Source: Agrococcus baldri (GTDB taxonomy: Bacteria; Actinomycetota; Actinomycetes; Actinomycetales; Microbacteriaceae). From it: 64,000 nt of DNA. The stretch lies in contig BJUU01000010.1 of NCBI GenBank assembly GCA_007988785.1, positions 41,811 to 105,810 on the forward strand, in the 5' to 3' direction. Of the stretch, positions 52,951 through 61,761 are shown piece by piece (positions within the stretch are counted from its first letter, which is position 1; every line of letters starts with the position of its first letter). The translations under genes were made by a program, and so were the position numbers. Below the pieces are notes generated by a model. The model worked only from the letters and a program-made list of their open reading frames with translations. It had not been told where the DNA came from and made no database searches.

Positions 52951-54245
52951 GCGAGACGATCGAGACCACGCCGTCGGGCGGATGCTGCGGCGGGGGCTGC
53001 TGCGGCATGCAGCAGCAGCCCGAGCAGCAGGCGCAGGCGGCGCAGTCGCGCCGCGAGACGAAGGCGCCGGCCGCGACCGGCGTGCACCTCGAGACCGGCG
53101 CGGCGGTGCCGAGCGCGACGCCCGCAGCGCAGGCCGGCCCCGAGCACGTCGAGGAGGCCGTCGCCTACGACGGCATCCTGCTGTCCGGCTTCGGCGGGCC
53201 GGAGGGGCAGGACGACGTGCTGCCCTTCCTGCGCAACGTCACACGGGGCCGCGGCATCCCCGACGAGCGACTAGAGGAGGTGGCGACGCACTACCGCCAC
53301 TTCCAGGGCGTCAGCCCGATCAACCAGCAGAACCGCGACCTGAAGGCGGCGCTCGAGTCGGCGCTCGCCGTCGCCGGCATCGACCTGCCGGTCTACTGGG
53401 GCAACCGCAACTGGGCGCCGTACCTCGACGAGGCGCTGCAGCAGGCCGACGCGGCAGGAGCCACCAGGCTGCTGGCGATCCCCACCTCCGCCTACTCCTC
53501 GTACTCGTCGTGCCGCCAGTACCGCGAGGACTGGGCCGACGCGCTCGAGGCGACCGGTCTGCAGGCGACGATGCAGATCGACAAGGTGCGGCAGTTCTTC
53601 AACCACCCCGGCTTCCTCGCCCCCTTCGTCGACGGCGTGCGCAGCACGGTCGACGAGGCTCGCGCCGCCGGCTTCGCGGACGCCGAGATCGAGGTGCTCT
53701 TCGCGACCCACAGCATCCCCACCGCCGACGCGGAGCGCTCGGGGGCGCCCGACCTGCACGAGTGGGGCCCTGGCGGCGGCTACGAGGCGCAGCACCTGGC
53801 CGCGGCCGAGCACGTCATGGCCGAGGCGGCGCCCGGCATCGGGTGGCAGCTGGTCTACCAGTCGCGCTCGGGGCCGCCCTCGCAGCCGTGGCTCGAGCCC
53901 GACATCAATGACGCGATCGACGCGCTCGAAGCTCGCAGGGCGGTCGTGATCGTGCCGCTCGGCTTCGTCAGCGACCACATGGAGGTCATGTGGGATCTCG
54001 ACGAGGAGGCCATCGAGACGGCCACCGAGGCGGGCCTGTGGGCGCGCCGCGCGCCGACCCCCGGCACCGACGCGCAGTACGTCGGCGCGCTCGTCGACCT
54101 CGTGCAGGAGCGGCTCGAGGGCCGGCCCGTCGCCGAGCGCAAGGCCGTGACGTCGATCCCCGCCTGGTACGACGTGTGCCGGCCGGGCTGCTGCGAGAAC
54201 CCCCGCCTGGGCTTCCGCCCGGCGATCGCGGGACTGCAGCCGTGA
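52947..54245 (+). CDS. hemH: Ferrochelatase with paired-Cys N-terminal extension
   Basis: 432 aa. The ferrochelatase core begins near 74 (YDGILLSGFGGPEG) and contains the catalytic FATHSIP His. SYSSCRQYRED and the C-terminal DVCRPGCCENP supply cysteines expected to hold the [2Fe-2S] cluster of actinobacterial enzymes. It inserts iron into coproporphyrin III (CpfC role). The first 73 residues are extra: SGGCCGGGCCGMQ puts Cys at 13, 14, 18 and 19, followed by a Gln/Ala-rich linker. ATGA overlap with hemQ fixes this start. Confidence 0.93.
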   Translation: MSETIETTPSGGCCGGGCCGMQQQPEQQAQAAQSRRETKAPAATGVHLETGAAVPSATPAAQAGPEHVEEAVAYDGILLSGFGGPEGQDDVLPFLRNVTRGRGIPDERLEEVATHYRHFQGVSPINQQNRDLKAALESALAVAGIDLPVYWGNRNWAPYLDEALQQADAAGATRLLAIPTSAYSSYSSCRQYREDWADALEATGLQATMQIDKVRQFFNHPGFLAPFVDGVRSTVDEARAAGFADAEIEVLFATHSIPTADAERSGAPDLHEWGPGGGYEAQHLAAAEHVMAEAAPGIGWQLVYQSRSGPPSQPWLEPDINDAIDALEARRAVVIVPLGFVSDHMEVMWDLDEEAIETATEAGLWARRAPTPGTDAQYVGALVDLVQERLEGRPVAERKAVTSIPAWYDVCRPGCCENPRLGFRPAIAGLQP

Positions 54246-55189
54246 GCGTGCTCAGGGTCGGCACGCGCGGCTCGGAGCTCGCGATGGCGCAGTGCGCGGC
54301 GCTCGCGAAGCGCTTCGCGGGCGAGGTCGAGCTCGTGCCCATCACCACGAAGGGCGACACCGACCGCTCGTCGCTGTCGCAGCTGGGCGGCACGGGCGTG
54401 TTCGTCTCGGCGCTGCGCGACGCGCTGCTCGACGGCACCGTCGACGTGGCGGTGCACTCGCTGAAGGATCTGCCGACGGGCGAGGCCGAGGGCATCGAGC
54501 TGGCGGCGGTCGCGAAACGCGAGGACTCCCGCGACGCGCTCGTCGCCCGCGACGGGCTGCGCTTCGCCGAGCTGCCCGAGGGCGCGAGGGTGGGCACGGG
54601 CTCGCCGCGCCGGGCCGCGCAGCTGCGCGTCGCGCGCCCCGACCTCGAGATCGTCGACATCCGCGGCAACGTGCCGACCCGCATCGCGCGGGCGCTGGGC
54701 GACGCCGAGACGGGCGAGGGCGCCGACCTCGACGCGGTCGTGCTCGCGCTCGCCGGGCTGAATCGCCTGGGGCTCGAGCGGCACGCGACCGACCTGCTCG
54801 ACCTGATCGACTTCCCGACCGCGCCCGGCCAGGGCGCGCTCGCCGTCGAGATCCGCGCGGGCGACGCAGCGGCCCGGAAGGCGGTGGCGAAGGCCGACCA
54901 CGCCTCCACCCGCGCGGCGGCCGACGCCGAGCGCCGGGTGCTGGCAGGGCTCGAGGCCGGATGCGCCGCCCCGCTGGCCGCGCACGCCGAGGTCGCCGAC
55001 GGGATGCTCTTCCTCACCGCGACCGCCTACGCGACCGACGGCTCGAAGCGGCTCAGCGCATCCCACGCCTACACGCTCGACGGCACGAGCGCCGCCGAGC
55101 TCGCGGAGGCCGCGGCCGACGTCGCCGAGCGCGCGGTCGCCGAGCTCATGGAGGCGGGTGCGGCCGAGCTCATCGCCGACGCGCGCTGA
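54242..55189 (+). CDS. hemC: Hydroxymethylbilane synthase (porphobilinogen deaminase)
   Basis: 315 aa from a GTG overlapping hemH by 4 bp. Signatures: RVGTRGSELAMAQ, VHSLKDLPT with the catalytic Asp region, GTGSPRRAAQL, and LEAGCAAPLAAHA with the Cys that anchors the dipyrromethane cofactor. It joins four porphobilinogens to hydroxymethylbilane. Confidence 0.96.
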   Translation: MSVLRVGTRGSELAMAQCAALAKRFAGEVELVPITTKGDTDRSSLSQLGGTGVFVSALRDALLDGTVDVAVHSLKDLPTGEAEGIELAAVAKREDSRDALVARDGLRFAELPEGARVGTGSPRRAAQLRVARPDLEIVDIRGNVPTRIARALGDAETGEGADLDAVVLALAGLNRLGLERHATDLLDLIDFPTAPGQGALAVEIRAGDAAARKAVAKADHASTRAAADAERRVLAGLEAGCAAPLAAHAEVADGMLFLTATAYATDGSKRLSASHAYTLDGTSAAELAEAAADVAERAVAELMEAGAAELIADAR

Positions 55190-55282
55190 GCGAGCAGCCG
55201 CACGCCATGCCGCGTGCGTGACCCATCGCATCCGCTCCCGGTGATTGGATGCTGGGCACGCCCAACCTTCGTGAGGAGACCC

Positions 55283-56098
55283 ATGCGCGTCCTGATCCCG
55301 CGCGGCGGCAGCTGGGGCGACGACGTCGCCAGGCGCGTCACCGAGGCCGGCTTCGAGCCGCTCATCCTGCCGCTCGTGCAGATCCAGCCCGCCGACGACC
55401 AGGCGCAGCTGCAGACCATGCTCGGGCAGCTCGCCGACGGCCGCTTCGACTGGCTCATCGTCACCAGCCAGTCGACCGTGCGGGTGCTGCCGCGCGTGCC
55501 CGCGAGCGTCTCGGTCGCGGCGGTCGGCAGCGTGACGGCGGCCGCGCTGCGCGAGCGCGGCGTGCCGGTGGCCTTCATCCCGACGAAGCAGTCGGCGGCC
55601 GGGCTCGTCGACGAGTGGCCCATCCGCGAGGGGCGGGTGCTGTGGCCGCACGCGCTCGACGCGAAGCCCACGATCGCCGACGGCCTGCGCCGGCACGGCA
55701 TGCAGGTGTCCGCGGTCGTCGCCTACCGCACGACCCCCGTGTTCGGCTCGGCCGACGAGCTGCTCGAGGCTGTCGAGACGGGCGCGATGCCCGTCGTCGA
55801 TGCGGATGCGCTGCGGCAGCAGGAGCAGCTGCAGGCGGCCGGGCACGATGGTGGCGAGGGCGTGCTGACGGCCGTCGAGCCGGCGGAGACCCCGATCGAC
55901 GCGGTGCTCGTGACCTCCGGCTCGGTCGCGAAGCAGGTGGCGCGGCTGGGGCTCGCGCCCGGCACCCGGATCGTCGCGATCGGCGAGCAGACCGCCGAGG
56001 ACTGCCGGCGCGCCGGGCTGCGCGTCGCGGCGATCGCCGCGCGCCCGAACGCGGAGTCGCTCGTCGCCGCGCTCGCCTCGACCGCCGACGGGCGCTGA
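55283..56098 (+). CDS. hemD: Uroporphyrinogen-III synthase
   Basis: 271 aa from an ATG with GTGAGGAG upstream. Two-domain HemD fold with RVLIPRGGSWGDDVARRV at the start, DWLIVTSQSTVRVL, VAAVGSVTAAALRERG, and VLVTSGSVAKQVARLG in the second half. It cyclises hydroxymethylbilane with D-ring inversion. It lies 93 bp after hemC, so it may have its own promoter. Confidence 0.93.
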   Translation: MRVLIPRGGSWGDDVARRVTEAGFEPLILPLVQIQPADDQAQLQTMLGQLADGRFDWLIVTSQSTVRVLPRVPASVSVAAVGSVTAAALRERGVPVAFIPTKQSAAGLVDEWPIREGRVLWPHALDAKPTIADGLRRHGMQVSAVVAYRTTPVFGSADELLEAVETGAMPVVDADALRQQEQLQAAGHDGGEGVLTAVEPAETPIDAVLVTSGSVAKQVARLGLAPGTRIVAIGEQTAEDCRRAGLRVAAIAARPNAESLVAALASTADGR

Positions 56099-56152
56099 CG
56101 CTCCTGCCCGCAACCTGCCGCCGCCTCCCGACGCTCGGCGTAGCGTGGCCGC

Positions 56153-56629
56153 ATGGCTGACACGAACCCGGCGCTCGAGGCGCTCGCCGCATCCGGTCTC
56201 GACTACGAGGTCACCCGCCACGGGCCCGTCGGCTCGCTCGCCGAGGCCGCGGCGGCGCGCGGCGTGCGCCCCGCCGACATCGTCAAGACGATGGTCGTGC
56301 GCCGCGGCGAGGGCGACCACCTGCTGGTGCTCGTGCCCGGCGACCGCACCATCTCGTGGCCGAAGCTGCGCCAGCTGCTGGGCGTCAACCGGCTGTCGAT
56401 GCCCGACGCCGACGCCGCGTTCGCGGTGACCGGGTTCCGGCGCGGCACCATCACGCCCTTCGGCACGACACAGCCCCTGCCGGTGGTGGCCGACGAGCGC
56501 GTGCGCGGCCGCCGCGTCTCGATCGGGGCGGGCGCGCACGGCGTCGCGGCCACGGTCGACGGCGACGCCCTCATCGGGCAGCTCGGCGCGCAGACCGCCG
56601 ACGTCACCGAGGCCGAGCAGCTCCGCTGA
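56153..56629 (+). CDS. YbaK/EbsC-family aminoacyl-tRNA deacylase
   Basis: 158 aa. The catalytic Lys region reads DIVKTMVVRRGEGD and the family loop is RRGTITPFGTTQPLPVV. Members hydrolyse mischarged aminoacyl-tRNAs, often Cys-tRNA(Pro). TAGCGT (56141-56146) lies exactly 6 nt before the ATG. Its last 26 bp overlap the convergent methyltransferase gene. Confidence 0.9.
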   Translation: MADTNPALEALAASGLDYEVTRHGPVGSLAEAAAARGVRPADIVKTMVVRRGEGDHLLVLVPGDRTISWPKLRQLLGVNRLSMPDADAAFAVTGFRRGTITPFGTTQPLPVVADERVRGRRVSIGAGAHGVAATVDGDALIGQLGAQTADVTEAEQLR

Positions 56630-57257
56630 CGGGCGCGCGCCGCACCAGCACGACCGAGTCGGCGAGCGTGCCGGGCGAGCCGTCGGGCGCGCGCACGGCC
56701 CGCTCGCGCGTCTCGCACAGGAGCGTCTCCCACTGCGCGGGGTCGAGCTCGAGCGCCGCGAGGTCGAGCGCCGGTGCGGGGAAGTCGTGCGAGTGGGCGA
56801 TGTCGGGATCGGCCCACGACGGCGCTCCGGCATGCGCGACCACCAGCAGCCGCCCGCCGGGTGCGACGAAGCCGGTCGCGCGCCGCAGGATCTCCTCCCT
56901 CGGCAGCAGCACCGGAGACTGCAGGAACGACGCGCTCACCAGGTCGTAGGCCTCCGGCGGGCTCCATGCAGCCAGGTCGGCGGCCTCGAGGCGGAGCGAG
57001 GCGGGTGGGATGCCGGCTGCGGCCGCCGCGGCACGGGCGCGCTCGATCGCGGTGGGCGAGAGATCGACGCCGGTGACCGTCCACCCCTGCTGCGCCAGCC
57101 AGAGCGCGTCGCCGCCCTCGCCGCAGCCGAGGTCGAGCGCGCTGCCGGGCGCGAGCGAGCCTGCGACGTCGGCGAGCACGCCGTTCACGTGCCCCGACCA
57201 GATGCGGTCGGCGTCGGCGTAGCGCGCCTCCCAGAACTCGGCCGCCGAGCCGCTCAT
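56604..57257 (-). CDS. Class I SAM-dependent methyltransferase
   Basis: 217 aa. SAM motif I LDLGCGEGGDALWLA, motif II GVDLSPTAIERA. The opening FWEARYADADRIWSGHVNG and the later SFLQSPVLLPREEIL recall the TehB/thiopurine methyltransferase-like group found in many actinobacteria. The methyl acceptor is unknown. Overlaps the upstream oxidoreductase stop by 4 bp, so it is the second gene of a two-gene operon. Confidence 0.88.
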   Translation of the reverse strand: MSGSAAEFWEARYADADRIWSGHVNGVLADVAGSLAPGSALDLGCGEGGDALWLAQQGWTVTGVDLSPTAIERARAAAAAAGIPPASLRLEAADLAAWSPPEAYDLVSASFLQSPVLLPREEILRRATGFVAPGGRLLVVAHAGAPSWADPDIAHSHDFPAPALDLAALELDPAQWETLLCETRERAVRAPDGSPGTLADSVVLVRRAPVSGAARPR

Positions 57258-58246
57258 GCGGCGGCTCCGCGCGTGCCCGCCGCGTCAGTCACCGCTGGCG
57301 CGGGCCCGACCGCGAGCTCGAAGTCCTCCTCCACGAGCGCGCCGTTCACCGCACTGCCCGTCATCGCGCCCGCCGCCATCACCATGGGCACGTTCGCCAT
57401 CGGGCTGACGACGTTGCCGATCGCCCAGATGCGCTCGTGGCCGGTGCGGCCGGTCTGGTCGACCGTGAGGAAGGAGCCGAGCCCGAAGGGCTGCTCGGTG
57501 CGCGGCAGGTCGAGGCCGGCGAGGAACGCGTCGTGCGGGCGCGGGGCTCCGGCGGTGAAGATCGCGTCGACCTCGGTCACGCGTCCGTCGGCTGTGCGCA
57601 CGCCGCGGATCGTGCCGCCGTCGCCGACGACCTCCAGCACGGGGGCTGCCACGATCTCGATGTCGCGGGAGCGCAGCCGCTGCTCCTCTGCCGGCTCGAG
57701 CGCACCCAGCGCGGCGGAGAAGAGCACGACGCGGTCGCTCAGCTGCCGCACCAGCCGCGCCTGGTGCGCGGCCATCGGCGATGCCGCGAGCACGCCGATG
57801 CGGCGATCGCGCACCTCCCAGCCGTGGCAGTAGGGGCAGTGCAGCACGCCGGTGCCCCAGTGCTCGGCGAGGCCAGGGATGTCGGGGAGCGCATCGGTGA
57901 TGCCGGTCGCCACGATGAGCGCTCGTGACCGCTCGGTCGCGCCACCCGCGAGCGCGACGGCGAGCCCCGCATCCGTCGTGGTCACGCGCTCGACGGCGCC
58001 GTCGCGCAGCTCGACCCCGTAGGCGGCGACCTCTGCGCGCCCGCGCCGCACGAGCTCGGCGGGCGGGGTGCCCTCGTTGCCGAGCACGCCGTGCATGTGC
58101 TGGGCGAAGCGATTGCGCGGTGCGCCCGCGTCGATCACGAGCACTCGGCGGCGCGACCTGCCGAGCATGAGCGCTGCGGAGAGGCCCGCCGCGCTGCCGC
58201 CGACGACGATCGCATCCCAGACGGGGGAGGAGGAAGGAGAAGTCAT
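57254..58246 (-). CDS. FAD-dependent thioredoxin-reductase-like oxidoreductase
   Basis: 330 aa. FAD site AIVVGGSAAGLSAALMLG, second dinucleotide site near IGVLAASPMAAHQ (glycine-poor), redox pair in LHCPYCHGWEV, and C-terminal WAIGNVVSPMANVP. The CPYC pair and the HMHGVLGNEG segment place it with the YpdA/thioredoxin-reductase-like group near SAM methyltransferases. The start at 58246 is preceded by GGGAG. It is divergent from an XRE-cupin regulator with a dyad between. Confidence 0.88.
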   Translation of the reverse strand: MTSPSSSPVWDAIVVGGSAAGLSAALMLGRSRRRVLVIDAGAPRNRFAQHMHGVLGNEGTPPAELVRRGRAEVAAYGVELRDGAVERVTTTDAGLAVALAGGATERSRALIVATGITDALPDIPGLAEHWGTGVLHCPYCHGWEVRDRRIGVLAASPMAAHQARLVRQLSDRVVLFSAALGALEPAEEQRLRSRDIEIVAAPVLEVVGDGGTIRGVRTADGRVTEVDAIFTAGAPRPHDAFLAGLDLPRTEQPFGLGSFLTVDQTGRTGHERIWAIGNVVSPMANVPMVMAAGAMTGSAVNGALVEEDFELAVGPAPAVTDAAGTRGAAA

Positions 58247-58277
58247 GCTCCCATTGCACGCGCGATGTGTCAGAATT

Positions 58278-58291
58278 GCAAGCGTGCTTGC
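58278..58291. promoter_or_regulatory. XRE-cupin operator dyad
   Basis: GCAAGC-GT-GCTTGC, a perfect 6+6 dyad extended to TTGCAAGCGTGCTTGCGAA, in the 75-bp gap between the divergent oxidoreductase and regulator. Another GCAAGC half-site follows at about 58299 and TTGCACG at about 58255. Confidence 0.7.
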
Positions 58292-58321
58292 GAAATCAGC
58301 AAGCACAGGAGGGTAGGGCGG

Positions 58322-58891
58322 ATGCGCGAGCAGCTGGAGCAGATGGGTCCGCGGCTGCGCGCGGTGCGGCACTCGAAGGGGTGGACGCTCGACGAGCTCG
58401 CCGCACGGGCCGGGATGTCGCCGAGCACGCTCTCTCGGCTGGAGTCCGGCAAGCGGCAGGCGAGCCTCGAGCTGCTGCTGCCGCTCACCCGGCAGCTCGG
58501 CATCCGCATCGACGACCTGATCAGCGTCGAGGCGCCCGACCCCCGGGTGCGACGGCCCGTGATCAGTCGCGACGGACTGGTCATCGCGCCGCTGGCGCCC
58601 GAGGGTTCGCCGGTGCACACGTACAAGATCACCTACCCGCCCGCGACGGAGCTGCCGGAGCTGCGCGTGCACGACGGCTACGAGTGGCTCTACGTGCTCA
58701 CCGGCCGGCTGCGGCTGCGGCTGGGCAGCCAGGATCTCGTGCTCGCGCGCGGCGAGGCCGCCGAGTTCGACACGCGCACCCCGCACGCGATGAGCGCCGC
58801 CGGCGGGAAGCCGGCCCAGGTGATCAGCATCTTCAACGACGACGGGGCGCGCATGCACACCCACGTGACCCCCGAGCACGCCGCGGAGTGA
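58322..58891 (+). CDS. XRE-family regulator with cupin domain
   Basis: 189 aa. Helix-turn-helix WTLDELAARAGMSPSTLSRL at about 20-45, cupin_2 sensor from about 110 (DGYEWLYVLTGRLRLRLG, TPHAMSAAG). GGAGGG precedes the ATG. Divergent from the oxidoreductase-methyltransferase pair, which it probably controls. The ligand is unknown. Confidence 0.9.
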   Translation: MREQLEQMGPRLRAVRHSKGWTLDELAARAGMSPSTLSRLESGKRQASLELLLPLTRQLGIRIDDLISVEAPDPRVRRPVISRDGLVIAPLAPEGSPVHTYKITYPPATELPELRVHDGYEWLYVLTGRLRLRLGSQDLVLARGEAAEFDTRTPHAMSAAGGKPAQVISIFNDDGARMHTHVTPEHAAE

Positions 58892-58985
58892 CCGGCGCTT
58901 CCCTCGCGGCGGCATCTCGTGTACCGTCGCTCAGGCAATCGCGGGTGGTGTCAGTGCCCGCGCCCTCCGCACGAGACGAGCCGAG

Positions 58986-59057
58986 ATGACCGAGATCCAG
59001 GGAGCCGCGACCGCGCGCTGACCGACGACCACGCATCGTCGACCCATCCGTCAGCGC
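58986..59057 (+). promoter_or_regulatory. Candidate attenuator leader of the ABC-F gene
   Basis: A short frame 58986-59021 could encode [11 protein letters not shown]. Its stop codon falls in the left arm of a two-tier hairpin: GCGCTGAC (59015-59022) pairs with GTCAGCGC (59050-59057) and CGACGA (59023-59028) pairs with TCGTCG (59036-59041). A -10 TACCGT at 58922-58927 would start a leader of about 150 nt. Confidence 0.5.
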
Positions 59058-59082
59058 ACACCCCGCTCTCGGAGGATCTCTC

Positions 59083-60753
59083 TTGGCACACACCGCCATC
59101 GCGCTCTCGCGCATCCAGTTCTCATGGCCCGACGGCACGCCCGTCTTCGGCGCACACGGCCTCTCGGGCGCCATCGGCCACGGCCGCACGGGCCTGATCG
59201 GCCGCAACGGCAGCGGCAAGTCCACACTCCTGCGACTCATCGCAGGCACCCTCGCGCCCGCATCCGGCGAGCTCGTCGTGCAGGGCACCGTCGCGACGCT
59301 GCCGCAGCAGCTCGCGCTCGGCCCCGGCACGGTGGCGGATGCGCTCGGCATCGCCGGCGTGCTCCACGCGATCGACGCGATCGAGTCGGGCGATGCCTCC
59401 CCGGCGCGCTTCGACGAGGTCGGCGAGCGCTGGGGCGTCGAGGCCGAGGCACTCGGCCAGCTCGGCGCGCTCGGCCTGCCCGGCGACGAGGCGCTCCTGC
59501 GGCGACCGATCGCGTCGCTCTCGGGCGGCGAGGCCGTGCTCGTCGGGCTCGCGGCCATCCGGCTGCAGCGCGCCGACGTCGCGCTGCTCGACGAGCCGAC
59601 CAACAACCTCGACGCCGCCGCCCGCGCGCGGCTGCACGATGCGGTCGAGGGCTGGCGCGGCTCGCTCGTGGTCGTCAGCCACGACGTGGAGCTGCTCGAG
59701 CGCGTCGACCGCATCGCCGAGCTGCACGGCCCCGGTCGCTTCGGGTCGGGCGGGGCGGGCCTGCGCACCTTCGACGGGCCCTACTCGGTCTATCGCGACG
59801 CGATCGAGGCCGAGCAGCACGCGGCCGCGCAGGATGTGCGCGACGCCGAGCAGCAGCTGCGGCGCCAGAAGCGCGACCGCATCGCGGCAGAGCTGCAGCT
59901 CGCCGGGCGCACGCAGATCGCCGACAAGGCCTACGCCCAGAAGCGGCAGCCGAAGATCGTGATGCGCCAGCGCGCGACCGAGGCGCAGGTCTCGGCCGCC
60001 AAGCACCGCGCGCTGCACGACGATCGGCTGCAGAGCGCGCAGGCCTCGCTCGAGGCGGCGGAGGAGCGGCTGCGCGACGACCGCGCCATCCGCATCGCGC
60101 TGCCCGACACCCGGGTGCCGCCGGCGCGCGACGTGCTCGAGCTCGAGGTGCCGGGCGGCGCGCCGATCCTCGTCGGCGGGCCGGAGCGCATCGCGCTCAC
60201 GGGCGCGAACGGCGCGGGCAAGACCACGCTGCTCGACGCCATCGCGGGCTTCGGCGGCGACGACGCGGCGCTGGGATGTGCACATCCCAGCGCGGACGGT
60301 CGGCCGGCGCCGGTCGCCCGCGTCACCCGCCGCATCCGCGACACCGCGATGCTGCCGCAGCGCATCCGCTTCGACGACGAGGGCGCCACGCTCATCGAGG
60401 CGGTGCGGGAGACCGCGCCGCAGCGCACGCCGCAGGACGTGCGGGCGCAGCTCGCGCGGTTCCTGTTCCGCGGCTCGCGCGCCGAGCAGCGGGTGCGCGA
60501 GCTCTCGGGCGGCGAGCGCTTCCGGCTCGCGCTCGCGCGGCTGCTGCTGGCCGACCCGGCGCCGCAGCTGCTGCTGCTCGACGAGCCGACGAACTCGCTC
60601 GACCTCGACTCGATCGATCAGCTGGTCGAGGCGCTCGCGGCCTTCGAGGGAGCGCTCATCGTGGTCAGCCACGACGCCGCCTTCCTCGAGCGGCTCGGCA
60701 TCACGCGGCGGTGGGCGATCGGCGAGGGGGTGATGCACGACCGCGCGGCCTGA
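59083..60753 (+). CDS. ABC-F family ATPase
   Basis: 556 aa from a TTG with GGAGG 8 nt upstream. Two fused nucleotide-binding domains: Walker [10 protein letters not shown] and GANGAGKTT, signatures [10 protein letters not shown] and [10 protein letters not shown], Walker [11 protein letters not shown] and [10 protein letters not shown], and no membrane segment. The interdomain linker (about 250-320) is a basic coiled coil as in ribosome-acting ABC-F proteins. It may protect ribosomes from antibiotics or adjust translation. Confidence 0.92.
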   Translation: MAHTAIALSRIQFSWPDGTPVFGAHGLSGAIGHGRTGLIGRNGSGKSTLLRLIAGTLAPASGELVVQGTVATLPQQLALGPGTVADALGIAGVLHAIDAIESGDASPARFDEVGERWGVEAEALGQLGALGLPGDEALLRRPIASLSGGEAVLVGLAAIRLQRADVALLDEPTNNLDAAARARLHDAVEGWRGSLVVVSHDVELLERVDRIAELHGPGRFGSGGAGLRTFDGPYSVYRDAIEAEQHAAAQDVRDAEQQLRRQKRDRIAAELQLAGRTQIADKAYAQKRQPKIVMRQRATEAQVSAAKHRALHDDRLQSAQASLEAAEERLRDDRAIRIALPDTRVPPARDVLELEVPGGAPILVGGPERIALTGANGAGKTTLLDAIAGFGGDDAALGCAHPSADGRPAPVARVTRRIRDTAMLPQRIRFDDEGATLIEAVRETAPQRTPQDVRAQLARFLFRGSRAEQRVRELSGGERFRLALARLLLADPAPQLLLLDEPTNSLDLDSIDQLVEALAAFEGALIVVSHDAAFLERLGITRRWAIGEGVMHDRAA

Positions 60754-60768
60754 CGCGCTCGGTGCCGC

Positions 60769-61383
60769 TCAGTCGTCGAGCGCGGCGGCCAGCTGCTGGT
60801 GCAGGGCGTCCTTGGCGATCGGCGCGGGGGTGTGCCCGATGAGCACGATGCTGCTCAGGCCCTCGGCGGTCGCGAGCAGTGCGAGCGCCGCCCGCGCGGG
60901 ATCCACGCGGGCCGCGACCTCGCCCGCCGACTGCGCCTGCGCGAGCTGATCGGCCAGGAAGTCGAGCAGCTGCGCGTGCCCGTCGCGCAGCTGCCGCAGC
61001 ATGGCCGCATCGGTCATGGCGGCGGTGTCGAACATCTGGGTCACGCGCAGATGCGCGTGCGCAGTCGGCGTCACGGGGATGAGCGCCTGCAGGACGGCGG
61101 TGACGACCGCGCGCCCCGAGCCGGCGCCGCCGCTCGCGACCAGCTCGGCCGTCACGCGCTCCTGCGCGAGCTGCTGCACGCGGGCGTAGGCCGCCTGCAG
61201 CAGCTCGGTGCGGTTCGCGAAGTAGTGCTGCACGCGGCCGAGCGAGACGCCTGCCTCGGTCGCCACGGCACGGAACGTGAGCGACTCGACCCCGCCGCGC
61301 TCGGTGGTGCGCAGCGCCGCGTCGACGATCGCACCCCGCTTCGCGTCATGCTCCGAGCCCACCCCGCGCATCGCGTCCCCCAT
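60769..61383 (-). CDS. TetR-family transcriptional regulator
   Basis: 204 aa. Helix-turn-helix ESLTFRAVATEAGVSLGRVQHYFANRTE, here split as ESLTFRAVATEAG and VSLGRVQHYFANRTE. The C-terminal domain resembles the BetI/TetR_C_6 group. The divergent neighbour is a 73-residue membrane protein with a CAATAC-N4-GTATTG dyad before it, the likely target. It converges on the ABC-F gene. Confidence 0.92.
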   Translation of the reverse strand: MGDAMRGVGSEHDAKRGAIVDAALRTTERGGVESLTFRAVATEAGVSLGRVQHYFANRTELLQAAYARVQQLAQERVTAELVASGGAGSGRAVVTAVLQALIPVTPTAHAHLRVTQMFDTAAMTDAAMLRQLRDGHAQLLDFLADQLAQAQSAGEVAARVDPARAALALLATAEGLSSIVLIGHTPAPIAKDALHQQLAAALDD

Positions 61384-61445
61384 CTCTGCAGGTCAAGTGT
61401 ATGCCTCTGGACGTGCAAGGCATGAGGCGCTACTCTTCGATGGAG

Positions 61446-61461
61446 CAATACACACGTATTG
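61446..61461. promoter_or_regulatory. Probable TetR operator
   Basis: CAATAC-ACAC-GTATTG, perfect 6-bp arms, 20 bp before the start of the small membrane protein gene. Confidence 0.75.
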
Positions 61462-61481
61462 TTCAACCGAAGGGAGACGAC

Positions 61482-61703
61482 ATGGTCGAGATCATCGGCA
61501 TCGTGCTGGCCATCCAGGGCATCGGCGGCACCATCAACAACGCGCTCGGCGATGGCGGCAGCTGGTTCCTGCTGAACTACGTCGAGGGGCTCGAGCCCTA
61601 CCGGCTGGCGCTGCACGTCGCCATGGCGATCGTGGGCATCGCGCTCGTGGGGGTGCCGCAGCTGCGGCGCTGGCGCGAGGGCAGGCTCAAGCAGTCGGAG
61701 TAG
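61482..61703 (+). CDS. TetR-regulated small membrane protein
   Basis: 73 aa from the ATG at 61482 with AAGGGAG upstream; further in-frame codons run upstream through the operator and are unlikely to be translated. Two helices ([15 protein letters not shown] and [15 protein letters not shown]) flank [19 protein letters not shown], and a basic tail (RRWREGRLK) follows. No known family; possibly a small stress or transport subunit. Confidence 0.7.
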   Translation: MVEIIGIVLAIQGIGGTINNALGDGGSWFLLNYVEGLEPYRLALHVAMAIVGIALVGVPQLRRWREGRLKQSE

Positions 61704-61761
61704 CCCGGGGCGACGATCGCGACCGGTCGCGGCGGGCATCGCCCGAGTACCCTGGAGCGTG

